DNA of 64,000 nucleotides from Chryseobacterium gregarium DSM 19109 (GTDB lineage: Bacteria; Bacteroidota; Bacteroidia; Flavobacteriales; Weeksellaceae). A program made the position numbers and the translations under genes. The stretch lies in assembly GCF_000430845.1 (NCBI RefSeq), contig NZ_AUMU01000002.1, positions 372,001-436,000 on the forward strand, given 5' to 3'. Under the pieces are notes generated by a model. The model saw only the letters and a list, made by a program, of their open reading frames with translations. It searched no databases and was not told the DNA's origin. Positions 44,806 to 52,471 of this stretch are shown one piece after another (the first letter of the stretch is position 1; each line of letters begins with the position of its first letter).

Positions 44806-45162
44806 CTAATCCACTTTTACTTTTGAAATAACCTGTATCAGTTCATACTCTGTATCACTTCCGTCAGCGGGAGGATTTGCAAGTTTGGTTAATCTTAATT
44901 GTACCCGGTATTTATAACCCGGTTCATAATCAAACCCTGTTATAGAGCCATCTCCAATCGTATAGCTGCTTGATTGGCCGGATTCTGTAACCGTAAGACA
45001 TTTCTGAGAAGTGTTCGGGTCAAACGTGAGATTACAATCCACATAAGCGGATGAGATATCAAATTCTGCCTCTCTCACACTTTTTGAGTCGTCATCCTTA
45101 CTGCATCCCACCCATAAAAGCGAGAGAAATAAAATACTGATTCCGGTTATAAAACTTTTCAT
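44806..45162 (-). CDS. DUF4377 domain lipoprotein
   Basis: A 118-residue lipoprotein (signal MKSFITGISILFLSLLWVGC, then SKDDDSK). The C-terminal domain shows the DUF4377 pattern: ITGFDYEPGYKYRVQLRLTK, then LANPPADGSDTEYELIQVIS. The Cys pair in VDCNLTFDP and SQKCLTV may form a disulfide. Function unknown; it is on the same strand as, and 81 bp after, an astacin-like protease gene. Confidence 0.82.
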   Translation of the reverse strand: MKSFITGISILFLSLLWVGCSKDDDSKSVREAEFDISSAYVDCNLTFDPNTSQKCLTVTESGQSSSYTIGDGSITGFDYEPGYKYRVQLRLTKLANPPADGSDTEYELIQVISKVKVD

Positions 45163-45243
45163 AAAAATACTATTTGATTGATCTGTGCAAAGTTAAAAAT
45201 TATCACGAAATTGAGATATTTTTGATTGCTTCTTTAGAAAGCT

Positions 45244-46368
45244 TTACTGATATCGGCTGTGATCGTTAGGGATTCTTCCCCCGGCAGGTGGATATGGATT
45301 TCCGCTGTTGAGCTGGGACTGGAGCTGAAGCCTTTCCTGCGCAGTCATGACGGTATTGTCCGGTTTATAAACGATATCTGCCAGTTCCCGGTAGACATCA
45401 GATCTCGCTATGTAGGGGATATAGAGATTATTCACCCATTGCCTGTCTGTGCCTGATGTTACGCTATTTCCGGCAAATGTACTGCCGTCGGATTTTCTCG
45501 TCATTACGATCAGGTTAGGGCTGCTGGCGAAAGCCTGGGAATCATAAATCATCACAGACTGAAAATCAACTGCGCCGATCTGATAATAATTCGTAGTCCG
45601 TCTGTTGAAGTTGAAGCGTTTTTCAGGTAAGACATTATTGAGGTTTAAATTAATAAAATTATCTCTGTCATTGGCGTTATGCTCATGGTCCATACCGATA
45701 GCGTGTCCCAGCTCATGAATTCCGGCACCGACCACCTCAGGGAAAACCCATGGTGCGCTCTGGATCTTCAGTTCCTGTCTGCCGCCGTTGGCATTCCGTC
45801 CGATTTGCGAGCTGTTTACATTGTTGCCGTTTACAAATTCGATGTAAGGATAGGCGAAGCCATAGGTAGGATCAACGGTTGGCATTCCGGTAGCATTGTA
45901 GAACCGTACATTTGAATTGGCTTCCCAATGCTCAATGGCCAGTCTCATGATGTCTCTCTGGACTGATGAAAGGCTTGGGCCGTATACGTACCTTACCATA
46001 GCCCACATATTATATGAAGTGGGATATTGCCCTACTGCTTTTCCGGCATCTCCCGATAAGGGCATTCCGGTAACAGGGTGTACTTTAAGTTCAGGGCCCG
46101 GAGGCGCAGCGTTTGGCGGTGCTATATCACCGTACTCATCCAGCGATTTAAGTTGTTGGTCAGACAGGAGAATATCATCAGAGAGATAATATTTTCCATC
46201 CTTCAGAAGAACTTCAACTCCTGATTTCAGCGTAACGATTTTGCCTTCAGTGCTGCGTGCGGGGTTGGAATCATTTTGGTCGGCAATGATATGGTCTTGA
46301 TTACAGGCGGTAACAAGCATTAACATTACCATACTTGCCATTAAAAGGCGGTAGCTTTTTTTTAACAT
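45244..46368 (-). CDS. Astacin-like zinc metalloprotease (M12A) lipoprotein
   Basis: A 374-residue exported protease. The lipoprotein signal ends in VTACNQ. After a pro-region (about 30-120) the catalytic domain carries the astacin zinc site HELGHAIGMDHEHNANDRDN (HExxHxxGxxHE) and the Met-turn SVMIYDSQAF. The C-terminal part contains DIVYKPDNTVMTAQ. The start is supported by the signal peptide. M12A enzymes degrade peptides or collagens outside the cell; flavastacin is a known flavobacterial member. Substrate not inferable. Confidence 0.9.
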   Translation of the reverse strand: MLKKSYRLLMASMVMLMLVTACNQDHIIADQNDSNPARSTEGKIVTLKSGVEVLLKDGKYYLSDDILLSDQQLKSLDEYGDIAPPNAAPPGPELKVHPVTGMPLSGDAGKAVGQYPTSYNMWAMVRYVYGPSLSSVQRDIMRLAIEHWEANSNVRFYNATGMPTVDPTYGFAYPYIEFVNGNNVNSSQIGRNANGGRQELKIQSAPWVFPEVVGAGIHELGHAIGMDHEHNANDRDNFINLNLNNVLPEKRFNFNRRTTNYYQIGAVDFQSVMIYDSQAFASSPNLIVMTRKSDGSTFAGNSVTSGTDRQWVNNLYIPYIARSDVYRELADIVYKPDNTVMTAQERLQLQSQLNSGNPYPPAGGRIPNDHSRYQ

Positions 46369-46746
46369 GTGTAATAGAGGTATTAGTTATGGGTCCGTTT
46401 AACGCCGGACATAATGCGTTTTTGGATTACATTTTTATAAAGTATTTTATGTGATGATCTGTTGATTTAGTGCTGAGAACCCTATCAACCATTATTTGGA
46501 AGCTGCTATTCGGTTTATAAATGAAGGGAGTAACATGTCAGCAGAGGTCTCAACAGCCTATGGTGGCTGCATCAATACAACAGAACAGTCATACTATAAA
46601 AATAATTCAATACGGTACAATACAATTAAGGCAGTACATCCTGATAAGGAATAAAATATCGGCGAAGGTCGCCGTAACATTCAGATGGATCAGAATTTTA
46701 AGAAAGTTTCTGATGGTGCTAATAATTCACTGAGTAGTTTAAAGAT
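46369..46746. other. Decayed intergenic region
   Basis: About 380 bp. An open frame at 46521-46733 has no recognised content. It precedes a broken Crp/Fnr gene, so the DNA is probably part of the same decay. Confidence 0.4.
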
Positions 46747-47035
46747 ATGAAAAAATATAATATCTTTTACAAATCCTCATTAAATTTTAATTTCATCTGG
46801 ATAGATTATATTTCCAGGCGGTATCATAAATGTTTTGGAGAATTATTGAATAGGATCAATGCCGTTGCCTTCAAGAAGACAGATGAAATATTTCTGAACA
46901 TTCTCAATAAAAAATCTGAACTTTCGTTCAGTCCAAAACCATCATGTTACCCGCGATCAGCCGGCCAATGAGCCCGGAACAGCCAGCGTAATCGTGTCCA
47001 GGCTTCTGAACAGCCGGAAGATTCCGAAAGATTGA
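46747..47035 (+). pseudogene. Degenerate Crp/Fnr C-terminal half
   Basis: The first frame reads DYISRRYHKCFGELLNRI and NAVAFKKTDEIFLNILNKKS, the dimer helix and the conserved AFKK-DE-L--L of Crp/Fnr proteins. One frame over it continues HHVTRDQPANEPGTASVIVSR and then LLNSRKIPKD to TGA 47035, the helix-turn-helix (H-IA-E-GT--VVSRLL). The beta roll is missing and the helix-turn-helix has lost key residues. It is a clear regulator remnant. Confidence 0.7.
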
Positions 47036-47173
47036 GATAGAAAAGAAACAAAATCACCTTTAAGATTCGATTTAATTGTGGATGTTTCAATTTTACAAGA
47101 AAAAATACCACAAAAATCAATATTTAGTGATTTAAACGGTTTGATGGTATAAATTTTGAAATTATTTTTTCAC

Positions 47174-47193
47174 ACACCACACCACACCACACC
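47174..47193. repeat. Pentanucleotide tandem repeat
   Basis: Four uninterrupted copies of ACACC, flanked by partial copies. It lies in non-coding DNA after the Crp/Fnr remnant. It might vary in copy number. Confidence 0.7.
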
Positions 47194-47997
47194 ACAAGTA
47201 AATACTTTCGTTTTCAAATTTACAATACCTCTCACTGCCCCGAGAGGTATTGTTATGCAATTCAGCAATGTGCCAAAATCAAATAAAAATGCCCCTTTAA
47301 AAAAGGAGCATCGAAAATGTATCAAAAAAAATAACGGTCTCATCATCATCTTTTTTAAGCAAAACAAAAAGTTTTTTTACCTCAAAAATTGCCTTGCTTT
47401 CCTATTCCGTATACCATTCCCATAAGGGAGTAATTCATCTCGTCCAGCTGTGTCTGGCCCATACTGGCATTTCAACATCATGCAGCTTCGCCTTCCTTAT
47501 TTGTTTTTCTGCCTGCATCCTTGCCGGAACAGGGTACCTGTACTGTATTGAAAAGCCCTCTTCTTATTTCAAAAATAAAATTCCCAACAATACATCCCAT
47601 GAAAACCGTTAACCTGTTGTTTTGTGCAGGACTTCCCGTTTTAAAATTCAGGTGAAGAAAGAGCAGGTCTGCTTATTCATAAGAATACCTATAGTTTTAT
47701 GGAATGGTTTTCGCTTACCGCTATATCAATCAGGCAGAATCATCATGTTTCAAAACACGAGAAGAAAAGGTTTGCAGCAATTATGATGTAATTCCATCAC
47801 GTCAATTCATTTCAATAAAAATATTTGTTGAAAAGGGTGAAGGGAATACAATATACAATTGAGGTAAACCATTAGATCATCAATTTTATGTTAAAAGATT
47901 CATCATGATCAACCTTTTAACATTGAGGTATGGATCGATCATTTCATCCCGTCCCTGGAAACTTTGAATTCAGCCGGTGGTATAAAATCAAATTACA
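47194..47997. other. Non-coding region with hairpins
   Basis: About 800 bp without a supportable gene. A perfect hairpin has arms CAATACCTCTC (47223-47233) and GAGAGGTATTG (47242-47252). An 8-bp inverted repeat GTTAAAAG/CTTTTAAC lies near 47889-47923. A minus-strand TAAATTTG box at 47215-47222 has no gene behind it. Confidence 0.5.
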
Positions 47998-48546
47998 ATG
48001 GTTATGAAAATATATGGCTTATTAATATTACCGTTTGTGGTCCTGTCATGCAAAAAAGGGACTCCGGTTTCTGACACCTCCCCTAAAGATTCTGTCACAG
48101 CGGGCAGGGAAGTTGCTGCACAGCCAGTATCTGATTCTGTTCATGGAATAAAACGAGATTCTTTGGTCAGCAAGGCTCCGGCCACGCAGGGCATTACACA
48201 TGCCGACGACATGCGTAAAGAAAAAGACCGGACGATCGTAAGGATGGCAGACGGCAGACATCTTCCCATTGCCATCGATGAAGAATTTACAGAAAAACAG
48301 GATAAACTGATCCTGAAAATCACCCATTTCAATGCCTCTGGGATAACGGCGAAGATCATTACCGGACAGCAGGATTTTAACATCAGGTTTAACCAGATCC
48401 GGCTGCCGGACGGGAAAATGGATGGCCCCTTCATGCGTGAGATGACTTATGAGGTTCCGGCATCCGGCGAAGTCTGGCTGACGGTCGGCAAAAACAATAT
48501 GGCAGACGGTAAAACCACAGGGCGTTTTTCCGTGTGGGTAGAGTAG
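47998..48546 (+). CDS. Hypothetical lipoprotein
   Basis: A 182-residue protein; a GTT-ATG variant start (48004, MKIYGLLILPF) is equally possible. Signal and lipobox end in VLSCKKGT. After a Ser/Thr/Asp linker (about 20-75) a beta-rich domain follows with RTIVRMADGRHLPIAIDEEF, LILKITHFNASGITAKI and YEVPASGEVWLTVGKNNMAD. The last part is like small immunoglobulin- or jelly-roll-type domains. No family recognised. Confidence 0.72.
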   Translation: MVMKIYGLLILPFVVLSCKKGTPVSDTSPKDSVTAGREVAAQPVSDSVHGIKRDSLVSKAPATQGITHADDMRKEKDRTIVRMADGRHLPIAIDEEFTEKQDKLILKITHFNASGITAKIITGQQDFNIRFNQIRLPDGKMDGPFMREMTYEVPASGEVWLTVGKNNMADGKTTGRFSVWVE

Positions 48547-48652
48547 GTTGGTCGGGTTACACTTAGAAATTTCATTACAATGATCATACCGGTCTTTGCC
48601 GCCGCATGCTTTATCGCCGGCAGCACAAACCGGTCTTCCTGCTTTTCCTTTT

Positions 48653-49840
48653 TTACCGTCCGCCGAAAAATGCCGTCATCGTCGACAGCGCATTCGCATC
48701 ATGCATCCTTTCGCCGTTTTCCAGGGATTCACTGGCGATCACGGAAGCCCTTTTCCGCATGGCGGTTTCATAGGATGCCAGGGCGTCGTGTACCGAAACA
48801 TAACCGGTGCCGGTCAGGCTTTCGCTCAGCTCCAGGGCATCGAGCATCGCCATATTGACGCCTTCCCCTGCAAACGGCGGCATCACATGGGCGGCATCAC
48901 CGATGAGGGTAACGTTCGGGAGTGTCTCCCAGTCCTGGTCCAGGGGCATGCAGCGGATCGGCCTTGGGATAAAAGGGACCGACGTGTTTTCAAACAGCGG
49001 GTACCAGAGGTCGCTCCATTCCGCGTATGCTTTCTTAAACCATTCCAATACCTGTGAGCGGTCGGAAAAGTCTAAACCGCTTTCTGAAACCCAGCCTTCT
49101 TCGGTTTTGAAGCTCGCATAGAACCCGATGACCCCGTCCGCTTTCTGTCCCATCAGGATATCCTTTTCATTTCCGAAAGCCATTACCTTGCCGCCGCGGA
49201 GGAGCCCGGCGATTTCAGGAACCTTCTGTTCAGCGTTATCAATATTGCCCTCAAGCATCGTGATGCCGGAATAAAACGAATTGATATCGGTGATGTAGGG
49301 CCTGATTTTCGAGTTGGCGCCGTCGGCCCCGATCACCAGGTCGGCATACGCTTCCGATCCGTTTTTAAAATGCATCAGCCAGCCGCCGCCCTGTTTTTCC
49401 ATGGACAGGAAGTGGCAGTCCCAGATGATATTCTCAGGGGGTATCGAGTCCAGTAAAATCTTCCGTAAAGCGCCCCGGTCTATTTCAGGGCGGAAATATT
49501 CGTGCCCGAAATCTTCTTCTCTGACGACGTCAGGGTCATGGTCGCTGAAGACCACGTTGCCCTGTTCATCGGTAATCGTTGTTTTGTCGGCTTCCGGCAT
49601 ATAATGGTCTTTAAACGCCTCCAGCAATCCCGCTTTCCGGATCGCGGCCAGCCCCGAATGTTCGTGCAGGTCGAGCGGCGCTCCCTGTACCCGGGCACTC
49701 CGGTCGGCATCCCGTTCATAAACGGTCACGTCAACGCCTTTCAGCTGCAGAAGCCTGGCTAAGGTCAGCCCGCCGGGGCCGCCGCCTATGATGGCCACTT
49801 TTTTATTCTGTAATCCCATATCTTTAGATTTAGGCGGCAA
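48653..49840 (-). CDS. FAD-dependent monooxygenase of the Tet(X) family
   Basis: A 395-residue flavin monooxygenase. The FAD dinucleotide loop VAIIGGGPGGLTLARLLQ, the YERDADRSARVQG segment with Arg and the PLDLHEHSG motif align with the Tet(X) region RD-DR-AR--G--LDLH--SG. LVIGADGANSKIR and TLIGDAAHVMPPFAGEGVNM complete the fold. Tet(X) hydroxylates tetracyclines; this chromosomal homologue differs in several substrate-side segments, so tetracycline activity is uncertain. It follows an AraC regulator gene by 2 bp, suggesting inducible expression. Confidence 0.86.
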   Translation of the reverse strand: MPPKSKDMGLQNKKVAIIGGGPGGLTLARLLQLKGVDVTVYERDADRSARVQGAPLDLHEHSGLAAIRKAGLLEAFKDHYMPEADKTTITDEQGNVVFSDHDPDVVREEDFGHEYFRPEIDRGALRKILLDSIPPENIIWDCHFLSMEKQGGGWLMHFKNGSEAYADLVIGADGANSKIRPYITDINSFYSGITMLEGNIDNAEQKVPEIAGLLRGGKVMAFGNEKDILMGQKADGVIGFYASFKTEEGWVSESGLDFSDRSQVLEWFKKAYAEWSDLWYPLFENTSVPFIPRPIRCMPLDQDWETLPNVTLIGDAAHVMPPFAGEGVNMAMLDALELSESLTGTGYVSVHDALASYETAMRKRASVIASESLENGERMHDANALSTMTAFFGGR

Positions 49841-49842
49841 AG

Positions 49843-50592
49843 TTATTTTGGGCCGTAGACTAAAAATTGTAAAAAACGGTCATTCTTATTTTGGTGCAGC
49901 TCTTTCGGCGAAACCCCTGAGAGCCGCTTCACCTCTTTGATGAAGTGGGACTGGTCGGTAAAATTAAGCTGGGGGTACAGGGTGCCGTCTTTGATGTGGG
50001 CCAGCGAAGCCTGGAAGCGGAGGATTTTACAGTAAGCCTTCAGCGGGAGCCCGAACTGCCGGGTAAAATACCGGTTGACCTGGCGCGGGCTCCACGAAAT
50101 CTTTTCGGAGAGCTCGGCAATGGGAATTTCGCCGTCCGAAGCAAAAACCAGTTCAAACAATCTCTGTTTACGCACATCCACTTCTTCAGGCAGAAGGGAA
50201 CTGATTTTCCCGGTCATCTTCTCACAAAATACCTCAAAATGATCCAGGTCTTCTATTGTGAACCCCCAGAAATCATCCGGCATCAGTTTTCCGCTGTTAA
50301 GGAGATCCGCCACCGGAAAGCCGAAGAGGTATTCGATGGCCAGCGGATTGAAACTGACCGAACAGAAATCCGAGACTTCCTGGTCAGGGTATTTAGGCTG
50401 GGTTTCCAGCCCCAGCAATGCAACCCGTATTCTGTTATCTTTGGTTTTTGAAAAAATCAGATCAATCCTTCCGTTGGGGACCACCACGGCCTGGTGCCGG
50501 TTGGAGAAGTTCCGCAGCGACGAAAAACAACAGACAAAATCCTGTATCGATTCATCAGGCTGAAGGAGTTTAAAATCTAAAGGGTGTCCCAT
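49843..50592 (-). CDS. AraC family transcriptional regulator
   Basis: A 249-residue regulator. The N-terminal DUF6597-like domain has ESIQDFVCCFSSLRNFSNRH, VVVPNGRIDLIFSKTKDNR and FCSVSFNPLAIEYLFGFP. The C-terminal double helix-turn-helix shows IPIAELSEKISWSPRQVNRY and FTDQSHFIKEVKRLSGVSPK. It is immediately followed (2 bp) by the Tet(X)-like monooxygenase gene, so it is probably in the same transcript and may sense the enzyme's substrate. Confidence 0.9.
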   Translation of the reverse strand: MGHPLDFKLLQPDESIQDFVCCFSSLRNFSNRHQAVVVPNGRIDLIFSKTKDNRIRVALLGLETQPKYPDQEVSDFCSVSFNPLAIEYLFGFPVADLLNSGKLMPDDFWGFTIEDLDHFEVFCEKMTGKISSLLPEEVDVRKQRLFELVFASDGEIPIAELSEKISWSPRQVNRYFTRQFGLPLKAYCKILRFQASLAHIKDGTLYPQLNFTDQSHFIKEVKRLSGVSPKELHQNKNDRFLQFLVYGPK

Positions 50593-50918
50593 GGTTGAAA
50601 AAGTGTGTGCGTGGGTAAAATTAAGGGTTTATTTATGACAGTCTAAACTAAATATTTCGGGTGATGATCTTTCAAAATGAAACGTCTGGGATTAATAGAT
50701 TATATTTTAAGATTTTCTTTTTGCTAATACTGTCCTTATTCCGACTTCACTTTTTAGGATGAATTACTTGACGTAGACTGTAATGAATATATAATAGGCA
50801 CTGCAATTCTTAAAAGCTGAGATCGCTGATATTATATTGTATTTATATAACTATAATGATTAAAAGTAAATTATCTCTTTTCTAATCAAATAAGGGAAAA
50901 TCCCAACTCTCGTCAGTA
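50593..50918. other. Intergenic region between XRE regulator and AraC gene
   Basis: About 325 bp, AT-rich, holding the promoter side of the AraC operon. No exact TAnnTTTG match, no ORF and no clear terminator recognised. Confidence 0.5.
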
Positions 50919-51167
50919 TTATTTAAATAAAGAGTCATTAAAAAATTCTTGCAATGTAATTTTTAAAAGTGTACAAAACCTATTGATGGTATAGATTGTA
51001 ACACCACGCTCACTTTCAAAACTTTCCCATCTGTTGACCTGTTGTCGGTCTATATCATGAAGTTTAGCAAACTCACTTTGGCTTAATCCGGTGGATTCTC
51101 TAAGATTTATTAACCTTTGAGTTATTTTATTTCTAAGCTCAATATCATATTTGGTAAGTTTGCTCAT
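50919..51167 (-). CDS. XRE family helix-turn-helix protein
   Basis: An 82-residue single-domain DNA-binding protein: RLINLRESTGLSQSEFAKLH, then DIDRQQVNRWESFESERGVT and TINRFCTLLKITLQEFF. The five-helix Cro/C1 fold is complete. It has no toxin partner of recognisable type next to it. A 20-bp near-palindrome 33 bp upstream may be its operator. It is divergent from the structured RNA candidate. Confidence 0.88.
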   Translation of the reverse strand: MSKLTKYDIELRNKITQRLINLRESTGLSQSEFAKLHDIDRQQVNRWESFESERGVTIYTINRFCTLLKITLQEFFNDSLFK

Positions 51168-51199
51168 GAAGCAATTTTAAAATATTTAGAAAAAATAAT

Positions 51200-51219
51200 T
51201 GTAATCCATTTGGTTTACA
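51200..51219. promoter_or_regulatory. Near-palindrome, candidate XRE operator
   Basis: TGTAATCC and GGTTTACA form an 8-bp inverted repeat with one mismatch around ATTT, between the XRE gene and the RNA promoter. A dimeric repressor could bind here. Confidence 0.45.
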
Positions 51220-51238
51220 TTGTGATTTTTATCTATAT

Positions 51239-51269
51239 TTGGAAAAGATTACTGATTAAAGTAATTTTG
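51239..51269 (+). promoter_or_regulatory. Strong Bacteroidota promoter of the structured RNA
   Basis: TTG (51239-51241, within TTTG) is followed after 20 nt by TAATTTTG (51262-51269). Both elements and the spacing (allowed 17-23) match the consensus. No protein gene follows within 550 bp, which suggests an RNA product. Confidence 0.7.
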
Positions 51270-51274
51270 CGATA

Positions 51275-51430
51275 CTTCAACGAACAATAGAAGCTATTGC
51301 TTAGAATCTCGTATCAGAAAACTGGTAATTTTTAGCACACGAGAAGATAAGCGGAAGCTCACGACCTAGGCGTGGGTTCTCTTATCTGTGTGCACGGTAT
51401 ACCAGTACCTCTGATTCAGATATTGTAGAA
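51275..51430 (+). ncRNA. Long imperfect hairpin RNA, candidate 6S-like (Flavo-1-type) RNA
   Basis: Downstream of the strong promoter a nested rod forms. ATCAGA (51313-51318) pairs with TCTGAT (51410-51415), ACTGGTA (51321-51327) with TACCAGT (51400-51406), GCACAC (51335-51340) with GTGTGC (51388-51393), and AGATAAG (51345-51351) with CTTATCT (51381-51387). An apical GAA-G-CTCACG / CGTGGGTTC stem caps it. Internal loops separate the stems, as in 6S RNA, which mimics open promoter DNA and sequesters RNA polymerase. AATCT (51305-51309) can also pair with AGATATT (51418-51424). No protein frame fits. Identity as 6S/Flavo-1 is inference. Confidence 0.6.
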
Positions 51431-51826
51431 TCCATGCCGTTTTATTTTCATGCCGTCCGGTATTCTGCAACCCTTCTAAGCCTGCTTTTTGAAATATGGA
51501 TGCCGCCGGAGATCCTGTAATGTATTTCGCTGCGCTGCATTCAGAATGACATTGAACGATAGGGTGTACAACCTATTGCGGGGCTTCAACAGGCTCAATC
51601 ATCAAAACGACAAACTTTGGCCGTTAGAAATTAACCGGCCCGCTAAATCTAAAGCCCTTCCTGCAAAAGCCAACGCTGCGCAGAAAGAGCGGGGGAGGAG
51701 CATGCCGTACCATCATCAAACCATGAAAACCCTGCAGGCGCAGCCGTCTGAAGACGGCCGCCCGCTTGCAGCCTGCCCGGCCGGAACCGCAATGCCGGCA
51801 GGCCCTTAACCCAAAAACATCTTGCT
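51431..51826. other. Non-coding to low-confidence region before the 185-residue gene
   Basis: About 395 bp. An imperfect 9-bp stem TTGTAGAAT/ATTCTGCAA surrounds 51424-51472. The DNA turns GC-rich after about 51640. An open frame (51489-51809) has low-complexity, Ala/Pro-rich content and no recognised motif, so I do not call it. GCCGTCTGAAGACGGC near 51745 is a short hairpin. Confidence 0.45.
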
Positions 51827-52384
51827 ATGAAAAAGAAAAACAGAGATTTTGAATCCGGAGGCTGGACAGACCGCAGGAAACATTCTGCCCTCAGCCTGAT
51901 GGACACCTTTTTCCAGTTCCATGAACCGGCAGCCGCCAAAAACAGGCTCTATGACATGATGGCGTACGCCCGGAACCGGGAAGTCCTGATGAAAGACAAC
52001 CCGTCCGTGGTCTTCCACTTTTACCTGTCGCTCCGGTCGTTTGTCCGCGCCGGCTACGGCCTGCAGTCCAAAACAAAGAAATGGGCACTCCATCCTCCGG
52101 CAGCACCGGTGCCGCCTCCGGTGCTGGGTTCCCTTTCGGAGGACGAATACCGGGATCCGTTCCTGGTGTTCCGGAAAGCGTTCGGCAGATTCAGCATCAG
52201 GGACTTTGACCATTTCCTGGCGGAGGCGGTGTATTTCTCCCTCGGCACCTTCTGCAATGCCCCCGAAGGCGATACCGTCACCCCGTTCATCCACCTGAAC
52301 AAAATGCTCGATGCCGCCCAGCTCATCCTCGAAAGAAGAACCCATAAGCACCATGCTCAGGCCCCCGCACCCGCCACATCTTAA
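51827..52384 (+). CDS. Hypothetical GC-rich protein
   Basis: A 185-residue protein, starting MKKKNRDFESGGWTDRRKHS. It contains a helical part with LMDTFFQFHEPAAAKNRLYDM and VFHFYLSLRSFVRAGYGLQS, a Pro-rich linker (HPPAAPVPPPV) and a second helical part (FLVFRKAFGRFSIRDFDHFL, EAVYFSLGTFCNAP). No signal peptide or membrane helix. Codon use is GC-rich compared with neighbours, which may indicate transfer. I believe similar hypothetical proteins occur in other Chryseobacterium genomes, but cannot name a family. Confidence 0.65.
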   Translation: MKKKNRDFESGGWTDRRKHSALSLMDTFFQFHEPAAAKNRLYDMMAYARNREVLMKDNPSVVFHFYLSLRSFVRAGYGLQSKTKKWALHPPAAPVPPPVLGSLSEDEYRDPFLVFRKAFGRFSIRDFDHFLAEAVYFSLGTFCNAPEGDTVTPFIHLNKMLDAAQLILERRTHKHHAQAPAPATS

Positions 52385-52471
52385 AGAATAGTATTCAGTA
52401 TAACAAAACTGCCAAAAATGAATTAAAAACCTGCATTTGGGTTAACGACTTTCGTCACTGAAAACACCCAT

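Noticed and set aside
47174..47193. Short repeat considered as a CRISPR or iteron signal
   Set aside because: Five-bp units without spacers; neither CRISPR nor origin-like.
47394..47612. 72-codon ORF with hydrophobic stretch
   Set aside because: Looks superficially like a membrane peptide but lacks consistent codon use or a recognised family.
51489..51809. 106-codon ORF in GC-rich DNA
   Set aside because: Low-complexity Ala/Pro/Arg content and no motif; GC-rich DNA opens long frames by chance.
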